Assembly: GCF_014164585.1 (NCBI RefSeq)
Contig: NZ_JACJFM010000037.1
Span: 1-49,093 of the forward strand
Length of the DNA stretch: 49,093 nucleotides
Reading direction: 5' to 3'
Source: Oceanospirillum sediminis
Lineage (GTDB): Bacteria; Pseudomonadota; Gammaproteobacteria; Pseudomonadales; Halomonadaceae
A model generated the notes under the pieces. The model did not search any database and was not told the DNA's origin. It was given only the letters and a program-made list of their open reading frames with translations. Below are positions 16,628-24,850 of this stretch, piece by piece (position 1 is the first letter of the stretch; every line of letters begins with the position of its first letter). The position numbers and the translations under genes were made by a program.

Positions 16628-17827
16628 TTAGCAGACAGATAAAGCCTGGGAAAGATCAGCCTGTATATCCTTAACATCTTCCAGACCGACAGAAATTCGA
16701 ACCAGTCCTTCTGAAATATCGTGAGCCATACGCTCTTCAGGAGTATATGTTGAGTGGGTCATGCTGGCCGGATGCTGACACAGAGTCTCGGCATCTCCAA
16801 GGCTAACAGCCCTTTTAATCATTTTCAGATTGTTCATGAACTGCTTGCCTTTTTCCAGGCCGCCTTTAAGTTCAAAAGCAATCATTCCACCAGGTAATGT
16901 CATCTGCTGTTGAGCCAGCTGATAGAAAGGACTGGACTCTAAACCTGGATAGTAAACCTGTTCAATTTCAGGCTGCTCGGCTAGCCAGCGTGCAATTGCC
17001 AGCGCAGACTGGCTGTGTCTTTCCATTCTTAGCTCAAGGGTTTTCAGGCCACGCTGGATAAGAAATGCGGTCATAGGAGAAATGACCGCACCGGTCATAT
17101 CTTTCAGCCCCTCCAGGCGAATCCTTGTCACTGTTTCTTCGTCACCAACAACAGCACCAGCAATCAGGTCGCCATGCCCCCCCAGATACTTTGTCGCAGA
17201 ATGCACCACCAGATCGGCACCCAGAGTTAATGGTCGCTGCAAAGCTGGGGTACAATATGTATTATCCACGATGACCTTAATATCATTACTATAGTTATGA
17301 ACAAGCTGACTGATGGCAGCAATATCCATAACCCGTAAAGTGGGGTTAACAGGTGATTCAAAATACACAATGCGGGTTTGATCGGTCAGTGCATTTTTAA
17401 CCGCAGACAGATCACAGCAATCGACATAGCTGACATCTACACCAAACTTCTTTAATCCATGCTCAAGAAAGGCAAAGGTACAGCCATACAGTGTTTTATC
17501 CGCAACAACATGATCACCTGCTTTCAGAAGTGTCCAGAATGTTGCGCTAATCGCTCCCATTCCTGATGCCATCGCCAGAGCTGCTTCACCCTCTTCCAGA
17601 TCTGCTAAGCGCGTTTCAAGAACAGATTGAGTCGGATTACCAAGGCGACTGTAAATGGGCCCCTCTGCTTCACCGGCAAAACGCTCTCCCCCCTGCTCAA
17701 CCGAGTCAAATGCAAAGGTTGATGTCATATAAATTGGCGGAGTCAGTGAGCCATTTGCACTACTGGAGTCATAGCCATAATGGATAGCTCTGGTAGAGAA
17801 AGCAGCTTTTTGAGCATCGTTATTCAT
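16628..17827 (-). CDS. mdeA: Methionine gamma-lyase
   Basis: PLP enzyme that splits methionine to methanethiol, 2-oxobutanoate and ammonia. The 399-residue length matches known methionine gamma-lyases (about 398). Visible active-site features are Y59 and R61 in YSRLGNPTQ, Y114 and C116 in KTLYGCTFAFLEHGL, and the PLP lysine K213 in SATKYLGGHGD. The Cys in YGCT is characteristic of methionine gamma-lyase; cystathionine lyases and synthases usually have Gly there. A GNAT gene and an Lrp-type regulator gene lie upstream on the same strand, and Lrp-type regulators are known to control methionine lyase genes in pseudomonads. A 232-nt gap upstream could hold its own promoter. Alternative: a broader-specificity transsulfuration enzyme. 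Confidence 0.88.
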   Translation of the reverse strand: MNNDAQKAAFSTRAIHYGYDSSSANGSLTPPIYMTSTFAFDSVEQGGERFAGEAEGPIYSRLGNPTQSVLETRLADLEEGEAALAMASGMGAISATFWTLLKAGDHVVADKTLYGCTFAFLEHGLKKFGVDVSYVDCCDLSAVKNALTDQTRIVYFESPVNPTLRVMDIAAISQLVHNYSNDIKVIVDNTYCTPALQRPLTLGADLVVHSATKYLGGHGDLIAGAVVGDEETVTRIRLEGLKDMTGAVISPMTAFLIQRGLKTLELRMERHSQSALAIARWLAEQPEIEQVYYPGLESSPFYQLAQQQMTLPGGMIAFELKGGLEKGKQFMNNLKMIKRAVSLGDAETLCQHPASMTHSTYTPEERMAHDISEGLVRISVGLEDVKDIQADLSQALSVC

Positions 17828-18059
17828 AAATCACCCGTACTTGTTATTGTTGTCTTCAGCTTTATTAAAAGCTTAGTGCAGCCCTCCCAGGCTTAGACAC
17901 CAAATACAGGACATTAAACGTAAACGATTAGTGACAATCACCAATAACAACCCCAAATATTGTGTTAATCGCTATGAACTCATTCAAATGCAGTGTGTAA
18001 CTCTGACAACATCAGATTCAGATCAGACACGAGATAGCAGAATCATGTAAAATATCGGG

Positions 18060-18593
18060 TCAGGCCGATGCTCTTTTCCTGATACGTTTCACGTAGATAT
18101 TATAAATCTTCTGCTCACCAGTATCGGTATCCATTTCTTTTCTGGCATATCTGTAGCTGGCGCCTGTTCTAAGTGCTACTCTGATAGATGGTTTATTATC
18201 CGGCTCACATCTGAAACAAAGAAGATCAACCCGGCCTGCTCGCAGTAACTGATTTTCCAGGAAATTCAGACTGAGAATAACCAATCCTTTTTTGCACATA
18301 TCCTTAGCCAGCCAATAACTGAGCTCAGCCTGTCGCTGTACAACACCCTTAACACCAATAATGCCAGCTGCAGCCCCCCGAAAACGGATGATATACCAGG
18401 ATGACGACTGATACGCTGAGACACGATGACGGATATATCTGAGCATATCTTCCTCATCCACAATACTGTCTACCCAGGATAGGGACCTTCTGAGAAAAGA
18501 GTGATTCTTTCTGACAAGATGATAAAGAGTCAGCACTTCAGCTTCTGAGAGTGGAGAAAGAGTAATTTCCGGTGAGACGGTTAAATCAGGCAT
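18060..18593 (-). CDS. GNAT-family acetyltransferase (RimJ/RimL-like)
   Basis: Protein of 177 residues with the layout of RimJ/RimL-type N-acetyltransferases: an N-terminal ITLSPLSEAEVLTLYHLVRK, a central GIIGVKGVVQRQAELSYWLA strand pair typical of this subfamily, and RVDLLCFRCEPDNKPSIRVA, in which the NxxSxxVA-type element near the acetyl-CoA site is recognisable. The target (protein N-terminus or a small amine) is unknown. It starts 18 nt after the Lrp gene stop and so is probably co-transcribed with it. No clear ribosome site precedes the ATG. Confidence 0.82.
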   Translation of the reverse strand: MPDLTVSPEITLSPLSEAEVLTLYHLVRKNHSFLRRSLSWVDSIVDEEDMLRYIRHRVSAYQSSSWYIIRFRGAAAGIIGVKGVVQRQAELSYWLAKDMCKKGLVILSLNFLENQLLRAGRVDLLCFRCEPDNKPSIRVALRTGASYRYARKEMDTDTGEQKIYNIYVKRIRKRASA

Positions 18594-18611
18594 ATATCAA
18601 TCTGCTTTTAG

Positions 18612-19085
18612 TTAGTCATCGCTCAACGTCAGAACGGGCGCGTCTTTAATACATGACATCAGCATGTAAGAGTGTAATCCCGAGATAAAACTGGTCTGAA
18701 AGGTCTCATTGACCAGAGTATTAAATTCTTTCATTGTCTTGCAGTAGACTCTCAACAAGAAGTCATATTCTCCGGTCACTGAAAAACACTCATAGATAAC
18801 GGGTGTCTGCTCAATCAGCTGAATGGTTTTTTCCCGCGCATTAACCTCACTTTTACGATACTGGACCATCATAGCTACTGAAACATCCATACCCGCCTTT
18901 TCCCGGTTAAGCACTGCGGCATAACGCTCAATAATTCCCACATCTTCCAGACGTTTTAACCGGCGAAAACACTGAGAAGATGATAAGCCGACACGCTCTG
19001 CCAGCTCCAGCCTTGGAACCTGACAATTCTGCTGAAGGATATTCAGAATGCTTATATCATATCGATCAAGTGCGATTTCCTGCAT
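18612..19085 (-). CDS. Lrp/AsnC-family transcriptional regulator
   Basis: Protein of 157 residues. The N-terminal winged helix-turn-helix is clear: LDRYDISILNILQQNCQVPR, then LELAERVGLSSSQCFRRLKR and LEDVGIIERYAAVLN. The C-terminal RAM-type ligand domain includes VYECFSVTGEYDFLLRVY-like sequence (here VIYECFSVTGEYDFLLRVYC) and ISGLHSYMLMSCIKD. Family members sense amino acids. Its position between a divergent RhtB exporter and the GNAT/methionine gamma-lyase genes suggests that it senses an amino acid, perhaps methionine, and controls both sides. That target set is an inference. Confidence 0.9.
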   Translation of the reverse strand: MQEIALDRYDISILNILQQNCQVPRLELAERVGLSSSQCFRRLKRLEDVGIIERYAAVLNREKAGMDVSVAMMVQYRKSEVNAREKTIQLIEQTPVIYECFSVTGEYDFLLRVYCKTMKEFNTLVNETFQTSFISGLHSYMLMSCIKDAPVLTLSDD

Positions 19086-19220
19086 GATTTTAATCTCTTT
19101 AAGTTATCTTGCGAGCATAATCATGCAGTATAACGTGCTTATCAAGTTTATATTGCAAAGATTATTTCACCAGTTTCAGGATACATTTTTGTCACGAAAT
19201 CATTCTTCAGGGAAACTGCA

Positions 19221-19841
19221 ATGAATCTTGCTCTGTTATCTGTTTTTATCCCGACTTTCTTTTTTGTCTCTATCACTCCGGGTATGTGCATGACACTGGC
19301 TTTAAGCATGGGGATGAGTATTGGTTACCGACGTACATTATGGATGATGCTGGGTGAAATGGTGGGTGTAGGGCTGATTGCGGTGCTGGCTGTTGTTGGC
19401 ATTGCTTCCGTTATGCTCAGCTACCCCTGGTTATTTACTCTGTTTAAGTCAATTGGTGCAGCATACCTGTTTTATCTGGGAGTTCAGCTATGGCTATCCA
19501 GAGGAAAGCTGGCCTTAAGTGATGAAAGTACGGATATTCAGACGGGAAATAACTGGGAACTGGTGTTACAGGGTTTTGTTACAGCCATTGCGAATCCTAA
19601 GGGATGGGCATTTATGATCTCACTGTTGCCTCCTTTCATTGATAACAGCAAACCTTTAACGACTCAGTTGCTTCTGTTGGTATCGATTATTCTGATTTCA
19701 GAGTTTATCTCAATGACACTGTACGCAACAGGAGGTAAGGGCCTGAAAAGTCTGTTAGGCAATAGCGAAAATGTTCGCTTTATGAACCGGATATCCGGAA
19801 GCTTAATGATGGGTGTCGGTATCTGGTTGTTTGTCAGCTGA
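19221..19841 (+). CDS. LysE/RhtB-family amino-acid exporter
   Basis: Inner-membrane protein of 206 residues with about six hydrophobic segments. The N-terminus has the family signature ITPGMCMTLALSMGMSIGYR, where the usual PGP is PGM. SIGAAYLFYLGVQLW and ANPKGWAFMISLLPPFID are further family motifs. RhtB-type carriers export threonine, homoserine, leucine or similar amino acids. Divergence from the Lrp gene is a classic regulator/exporter layout and suggests induction by the exported amino acid. AGGGAAA precedes the ATG. The substrate is not determined. Confidence 0.86.
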   Translation: MNLALLSVFIPTFFFVSITPGMCMTLALSMGMSIGYRRTLWMMLGEMVGVGLIAVLAVVGIASVMLSYPWLFTLFKSIGAAYLFYLGVQLWLSRGKLALSDESTDIQTGNNWELVLQGFVTAIANPKGWAFMISLLPPFIDNSKPLTTQLLLLVSIILISEFISMTLYATGGKGLKSLLGNSENVRFMNRISGSLMMGVGIWLFVS

Positions 19842-20196
19842 GACTACCCGGCTTTGTATTTGTGCCAGTGCGTTCACTGGTACGAAACCTTTCCAGTTAT
19901 CCTGTTCAATATCGCTAACTCTGTTTTCGATTACCCCTGTTTTATCCGGGCTCTTGTGCAACCGACATAACGACCTCTTCTCCCTTACTAAAGTCCCAAT
20001 ACCTAAGCACTAATCCTCTGAGATTACTACGGGATTTCTCCCTCATACTCCTGGGATTTTTTCCCTTTTATAAGGGCATTCGCCCCGGCAAAGCCGGGCT
20101 TTCTGCCATTGTCGAATATGAAGCCGAACACTGAGAATAAGTGTCGCGATTTGCCAATCGCAGCTATGAATTTCAGAAACCACAGGGTCTATAAAA
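19842..20196 (+). promoter_or_regulatory. 355-bp gene-free region upstream of the PQQ dehydrogenase
   Basis: No convincing coding frame. Structures seen are a hairpin GTGCCAGTG/CACTGGTAC (19862-19883) just after the exporter stop, CCCGGC-AAA-GCCGGG (20084-20098) with only a three-T tract, and GCGATT-TGCC-AATCGC (20146-20161) about 36 nt before the start codon. The region probably holds the promoter and leader of the dehydrogenase gene. No clear -35/-10 pair or known riboswitch was recognised. Confidence 0.4.
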
Positions 20197-22029
20197 ATGA
20201 CAAAAAGAAAATCGAAGATCGCAGGGCTTAAGCCGCTGTGTGCCGCCATTGGTTTGAGTCTGATTGCCGGTTCAGCATTCGCTAAGCCGGTAACCTGGGA
20301 GGATATTGCAAACGACGCAAATACACCGGAAGACGTTCTGGGTTATGGTATGGGGCCGAAAGCTCAACGCTGGAGTGATCTGACCGAGATTAACGACAAA
20401 AACATCCATAAGCTGGTTCCTGCATGGTCGTTTTCTTTTGGTGGTGAAAAGCAACGTGGCCAGGAAACTCAGGCTCTGGTGCATGACGGTGTCATATATG
20501 TCACGGCATCTTACTCCCGTATCTTCGCAATCGACGCCAAATCAGGTCAGAAACTGTGGTCTTACTCTAAGCGTCTGCCTGATGATATCCGTCCTTGCTG
20601 TGACGTAGTTAACCGTGGTGCTGCGATCTTTGGCGATATGATTTACTTTGGTACCCTGGATGCTTCGATTGTTGCTCTGGACAAGAAAACCGGTAAAGTG
20701 AAGTGGAGAAAGAAATTCGGTGACCACGCTGCAGGTTACACGATGACCGGTGCTCCAACGATTATTAAAGATCAGAAAACAGGCCGTGTTCTGCTGATCC
20801 ACGGATCTTCTGGTGATGAATTCGGTGTAGTCGGTAAACTGTTTGCCCGTGATCCTAAAACCGGTGAAGAAGTCTGGATGCGCCCCTTTGTTGAAGGACA
20901 CTATGGTCGCCTGAATGGCAAGAAGAGCACGCCAACTGGTGATCCAAAAGCACCGAGCTGGCCGGATGACCCGAACTCCCCGACTGGCAAAGTTGAAGCA
21001 TGGAGTCACGGCGGAGGTGCACCATGGCAGTCAGCCAGCTTCGATATCGAAAATAACAGAATCATTGTTGGTGCAGGTAATCCTGCGCCCTGGAACGGTT
21101 GGGCGCGTACTTCACCTGGCGGTAACCCAGCAGACTACGACAGCCTATACACTTCTGGTCAGGTAGCGGTTGATCCAGGCACGGGTGAAGTAGATTGGTT
21201 CTACCAGCACACACCAAACGATGCCTGGGATTTCTCCGGTAATAACGAGCTGGTACTCTTCGAGTATAAAGACAACGGTAAAACAGTAAAAGCTACCGGA
21301 CACGCTGATCGTAACGGTTTCTTCTATGTTGTTGACCGTAACAACGGTGACTTCATTCGTGGTTTCCCATTTGTTGACAACATCACCTGGGCTACTCATA
21401 TCGATGAAAAAACGGGTCGTCCGGTAGAAGTTGAAGGCCAGCGTCCTCCTCTGCCAGAAAAAGGTGAGAAGCGCGGTAAGTCTGTTGAAGTATCACCTCC
21501 ATTCCTGGGCGGTAAAAACTGGAACCCTATGGCTTACAGCCAGGATACCGGTCTGTTCTACCTGGGCGCTAACCACTGGAAAGAGGATTACTGGACTGAA
21601 GAGGTTAACTATAAGAAAGGTGCTGCCTACCTGGGGCAGGGTTTCCGTATCAAGAAAATGTACGATGATCACGTAGGCGTTCTTCGTGCAGTTGATCCGG
21701 TAAAAGGTGAAATCGTATGGTCTCACAAAGAAAAACTGCCTCTGTGGGCTGGTGTTCTGGCAACGAAAGGTAATCTGATTTTCACCGGTACCGGTGATGG
21801 TTATGTTAAAGCGTTCAATGCTAAAACCGGTAAGGAAATGTGGAAGTTCCAGACAGGTTCCGGCATCGTAGCCTCCCCGGTGACCTGGGAAATGGATGGC
21901 AATCAGTACATCGGTATCGCAAGCGGCTACGGTGGTGCTGTACCGCTGTGGGGTGGCGACATGGCTGATCTGACTAAACCTGTTTCACAGGGTGGTTCTT
22001 TCTGGGTATTCAAACTGCCTGAGCACTAA
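20197..22029 (+). CDS. PQQ-dependent alcohol dehydrogenase (ExaA/PedE type, predicted calcium-dependent)
   Basis: Periplasmic quinoprotein that oxidises primary alcohols and passes electrons to a cytochrome c. It has 610 residues with a signal peptide ending near SAFA (about residue 29). Features include beta-propeller W motifs (VYVTASYSRIFAIDAKSGQKLW-like, seen as IFAIDAKSGQKLW), the vicinal disulfide C134-C135 in RPCCD, and the catalytic region with D345 and S347 in WDFSGNN. In this family a second Asp at the S347 position marks lanthanide-dependent enzymes, while Ser or Ala marks calcium enzymes, so calcium is predicted. Codons are strongly biased (CTG, GGT, CGT), suggesting high expression. 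No cytochrome c550 or pqq genes are nearby. The ribosome site (AGGG, 11 nt away) is weak. Confidence 0.9.
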   Translation: MTKRKSKIAGLKPLCAAIGLSLIAGSAFAKPVTWEDIANDANTPEDVLGYGMGPKAQRWSDLTEINDKNIHKLVPAWSFSFGGEKQRGQETQALVHDGVIYVTASYSRIFAIDAKSGQKLWSYSKRLPDDIRPCCDVVNRGAAIFGDMIYFGTLDASIVALDKKTGKVKWRKKFGDHAAGYTMTGAPTIIKDQKTGRVLLIHGSSGDEFGVVGKLFARDPKTGEEVWMRPFVEGHYGRLNGKKSTPTGDPKAPSWPDDPNSPTGKVEAWSHGGGAPWQSASFDIENNRIIVGAGNPAPWNGWARTSPGGNPADYDSLYTSGQVAVDPGTGEVDWFYQHTPNDAWDFSGNNELVLFEYKDNGKTVKATGHADRNGFFYVVDRNNGDFIRGFPFVDNITWATHIDEKTGRPVEVEGQRPPLPEKGEKRGKSVEVSPPFLGGKNWNPMAYSQDTGLFYLGANHWKEDYWTEEVNYKKGAAYLGQGFRIKKMYDDHVGVLRAVDPVKGEIVWSHKEKLPLWAGVLATKGNLIFTGTGDGYVKAFNAKTGKEMWKFQTGSGIVASPVTWEMDGNQYIGIASGYGGAVPLWGGDMADLTKPVSQGGSFWVFKLPEH

Positions 22030-22052
22030 TTTAAAAACTTAGTGTGGTATGG

Positions 22053-22073
22053 CCAATCATCCATGATGATTGG
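22053..22073 (+). other. Hairpin after the PQQ dehydrogenase
   Basis: CCAATCAT and ATGATTGG form an 8-bp perfect stem with a CCATG loop, 24 nt beyond the stop codon. There is no U-tract. It could protect the 3' end of the dehydrogenase mRNA. Confidence 0.45.
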
Positions 22074-22204
22074 TTGATATCCCGGATGATTCTTCATGCG
22101 GATCACCTGAGGTCACGATAAAACTAAGGTCAGTGAAGAAGCATCGGAAATATGCGTGATAAACCTTGTTTTTGATTTTCTACTGAACTGCAACCTTTTT
22201 TATA

Positions 22205-22248
22205 AAAGCTCGCATTCACTCCTTCCCTCCTTCGAATGCGGGCTTTTT
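22205..22248 (+). terminator. Terminator-like hairpin abutting the ribosome site of the pentapeptide gene
   Basis: AAAGCTCGCATTC (22205-22217) pairs with GAATGCGGGCTTT (22234-22246), with one G-T pair, and TTTTT follows directly. CAGGAGA, the ribosome site of the next gene, begins at once after the T-tract. It looks like an intrinsic terminator for the dehydrogenase transcript that doubles as a leader attenuator for the pentapeptide gene. No promoter can fit between the T-tract and the start codon. Confidence 0.75.
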
Positions 22249-22260
22249 CAGGAGACAATA

Positions 22261-22935
22261 ATGAAAAAAGCTCTTTTCCTGAGTACGCTGATTGCTTCCC
22301 CATTACTTCTTTCCAGCGTTGCTCATGCTGACACCCGTCAGGCAAAAACAATCAATGGCTGTATCCTGGAAGTGGAAACAGAATGTGTAGATGTGGATCT
22401 GTCCGGTGTTGATTTAAGCAACCTGGATCTGCGTCATGCCGATTTCAGTGGGGCCAACCTGACCGGTGCTAACCTGAAAGGTACTGATTTACGCCATGCA
22501 ACCTTGAAAAATGCAAAGGTTGAAAAAGCCGATCTGACAGGGGCCAATCTGGCTCGTGCGGATTTACGGCATGCAACGCTGCGTGGAGCCAATCTGACCG
22601 AAGCCAATCTTGAGGCTATTAAAGGTTGGGCACTGTTTGCTCAGGGAGCTAATTTTTACAAGGCTAACCTGAGTGGCGCTAATCTGGAATTCGCCAGATT
22701 AAGCGGCGCTCGCATGCAAAAAGCGAATCTTCAGGCCGCCAGTCTGGAAATTGCCTGGATGACTAAGGTCAATCTGACTGGAGCTAACCTGAGAAATGCA
22801 AACCTGCAGGAAGCTAAACTCAACGCAGCAACACTACAGGATGCTGATTTTACCGGTGTCAGAAAGCATTACGCTACCTTCCAGGCAACCTATATGGAAG
22901 GATGTAAAGGCTGCCCATTTGACTGGGAAAAATAG
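22261..22935 (+). CDS. Exported pentapeptide-repeat protein
   Basis: Protein of 224 residues with a signal peptide at about 1-23 (cleavage after AHA). Residues from about 38 to 210 are tandem pentapeptide repeats of A(D/N)LxxA type, for example ANLTGANLKGTDLRHATLKN, predicted to form a right-handed square beta-helix. Cys pairs flank the repeats: C-ILEVETE-C near the N-terminus and CKGC in GCKGCPFDWEK at the C-terminus. The start at 22261 is supported by AGGAGA; an upstream in-frame ATG at 22156 would cross the terminator hairpin. Function is unknown. Being periplasmic and directly behind the PQQ dehydrogenase, it may assist that enzyme or alcohol metabolism, which is an inference from position. 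Confidence 0.85.
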   Translation: MKKALFLSTLIASPLLLSSVAHADTRQAKTINGCILEVETECVDVDLSGVDLSNLDLRHADFSGANLTGANLKGTDLRHATLKNAKVEKADLTGANLARADLRHATLRGANLTEANLEAIKGWALFAQGANFYKANLSGANLEFARLSGARMQKANLQAASLEIAWMTKVNLTGANLRNANLQEAKLNAATLQDADFTGVRKHYATFQATYMEGCKGCPFDWEK

Positions 22936-23125
22936 CAACGGAATATCTGAATCTGAACCAGCACATCGGAACAAAAACATAGCCATTATCAGACGATTCT
23001 GGTTCAGATATAGCACACTTGTGATCTGTTCAGACCACAGGATTTTCTGTTTTCCGGAGGAATATCACTTCAAAAACAGTACTTCTGATGAGATAGGACA
23101 TTGACTATTGTAGTGATAATTGTCA

Positions 23126-23743
23126 TCACTGCGTTTTCTTTTTCCAGTTTGCCCACGGGTCAGAAGCACCTGAGCGTTCAGGTTTTTGAGATGATTCAGA
23201 ATCTCTTACAGCTCTGTCCCACGGACTGGATGAGTCTGAAGAAGAGTTATTTCGATTATCAGAAGAACCACGGGACCAGATATTGTTCCGATCGTTGCTA
23301 CGACTGCGGGAGGATTGGTCATCACGACGACCTCCGAAGTCTCTGCCTGATCGACGCCCGCCTCCTTTTTTATACTCAGCCGCTTTTTTTTCCCGTTTCT
23401 CCCGTAAACGTTCAGCATCTTCCAGGCTTAATTCAGCCGGTTCACCAGCAACCTGCCCTTCAGGCACAATACGATCTCTGGGGGGTAACTTAAACTGATC
23501 AGCGGAGGCTTTTGGCAGATTTTTGTACTGATACAGATAAAATGCTTCGACCTTTTCCCGAGCCCAGTCTGTCTTTTTCAGAAACTTCACACTGGACTCA
23601 ATACTGGGCTTGGTCTTAAAGCAATTAATATTCAGATAGGCATAGAGAATATCAAAACCGTAATGATCGACCATCTCAATCAACAAGTTTTTTAAACTAA
23701 CACCGTGCAAAGGGTTGTTCTTGTAATTGATATCATTACTCAT
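23126..23743 (-). CDS. DUF2132 (VF530-like) protein with long charged, disordered tail
   Basis: Protein of 205 residues. The N-terminal ~75 residues match DUF2132/VF530, a small domain proposed to bind [43 protein letters not shown] and [20 protein letters not shown]. From about residue 95 the sequence becomes low-complexity: [20 protein letters not shown], then Arg/Ser/Asn/Asp-rich runs and a final [11 protein letters not shown]. Typical VF530 proteins are much shorter, so the tail is the unusual part and suggests nucleic-acid binding or a disordered hub. The ATG at 23743 has AGGA eight nt upstream; the longer frame starts with a GTG two codons earlier. Confidence 0.78.
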   Translation of the reverse strand: MSNDINYKNNPLHGVSLKNLLIEMVDHYGFDILYAYLNINCFKTKPSIESSVKFLKKTDWAREKVEAFYLYQYKNLPKASADQFKLPPRDRIVPEGQVAGEPAELSLEDAERLREKREKKAAEYKKGGGRRSGRDFGGRRDDQSSRSRSNDRNNIWSRGSSDNRNNSSSDSSSPWDRAVRDSESSQKPERSGASDPWANWKKKTQ

Positions 23744-23902
23744 AGCCACATCCTGATAAAAAAGAATGTCAGGATTATACCTGTCGCAGAACGTACAAGA
23801 TATAACCCGACGCTACAAGACACTGACAATTCGATGATGTTCAGCAAAAAAAGCTATTCGATACAAGCCATTATATCAGGATTAAGCCATCTGATATTCT
23901 GA

Positions 23903-24850
23903 CTAAGCACTACTCTGCTCCTGCGTCATTAACCCTGGCAGAAAGTAATTTGCCGCAATCACATTGTGTAATCTGGCAATATCCACCTGCAGATCATCTA
24001 CAAATTGTTGCAGATCACTGTGTCTTAACCCTTCCACAGAGACATCGTTAATACGATTACAGGCATAATTGACAGCCTCAATACATCCCTCTGAATTTGG
24101 CTGTTTTTGCAGAGTAGTTTTCACTTCATTCAGGCAGAATAGTACTGACCTTGGGAACGTTTCACTCTTAAACAGAAAGTTCAGAATATCAGGACGGCTG
24201 ACCTGGACGCCTCGATCCTGCCGGTAGGTTTGATGAGCACTCAATGAATGCAGTACGCTGACCCACTGAATTTTATCAAAGCTGTTGTCATCAATGGACA
24301 GTAAATTAGTGGAGCGAACATCAATAATTCGGGACGTCATATCTGCGCGCTCTATCAATAGTCCCATACAGGCAAACTGATAGCCGGAGTCATGATTCAT
24401 CGTACCTGCCAGAGTTCCCTGAATCCCCTGAGTCTGCCGAATAATGCTTTCCAGATAACTGGCTCGTCCGCGCTTATTAATCCCTTCGTGCTGATTATCC
24501 TTTGCATAGTGATACAGTGCATTCAGCCTCTGCCATACTTCTGATGGCAGAATATCGCGCACTGTGCGGGCATTTTCCCTGGCGCTCCATAAAGAACTGA
24601 GAATAGATGATGGACTTTGTTCCTCTGTGATCAGAAACTTCAGTGCATTACTTTCCTGAAAGTCACTGTAACTCTGCAGAAACTGCTCCCTTCCACCAAT
24701 AATATCAATAAGGGGTTCCCAGCCAGTTAAGATACCTTTCGGTAAATCCAGTAGTAAATGATTGTTTACATCAATCAAGCGCGCAATATCTTCAGCGCGT
24801 TCAATATAACGACTTGTCCAGTACAGAGTTTCTACGACACGGGATAACAT
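23903..24850 (-). CDS. Alpha-E domain protein (DUF403)
   Basis: Stand-alone alpha-E protein of 315 residues, predicted to be all-helical and cytoplasmic. The N-terminus MLSRVVETLYWTSRYIERAEDI (begins MLSRVVETLYWTSRYIERAE) is the hallmark of the family, and LWSARENARTVRDILPSEVW is its second conserved block. Function is not established; the family nearly always occurs with permuted ATP-grasp and transglutaminase proteins. Its ATG at 24850 shares one base with the ATP-grasp stop (TGATG), so translation is coupled and the two proteins probably work together in fixed ratio. It is the last gene of the five-gene cluster. Confidence 0.9.
   Translation of the reverse strand: MLSRVVETLYWTSRYIERAEDIARLIDVNNHLLLDLPKGILTGWEPLIDIIGGREQFLQSYSDFQESNALKFLITEEQSPSSILSSLWSARENARTVRDILPSEVWQRLNALYHYAKDNQHEGINKRGRASYLESIIRQTQGIQGTLAGTMNHDSGYQFACMGLLIERADMTSRIIDVRSTNLLSIDDNSFDKIQWVSVLHSLSAHQTYRQDRGVQVSRPDILNFLFKSETFPRSVLFCLNEVKTTLQKQPNSEGCIEAVNYACNRINDVSVEGLRHSDLQQFVDDLQVDIARLHNVIAANYFLPGLMTQEQSSA

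Noticed and set aside
20084-20102. CCCGGC-AAA-GCCGGG hairpin as a strong terminator of the RhtB gene
   Set aside because: Only three T residues follow and it is about 240 nt beyond the stop; kept only as a leader structure.
22156-22260. N-terminal extension of the pentapeptide protein
   Set aside because: It would cross the terminator hairpin and hide the signal peptide; AGGAGA supports the start at 22261.
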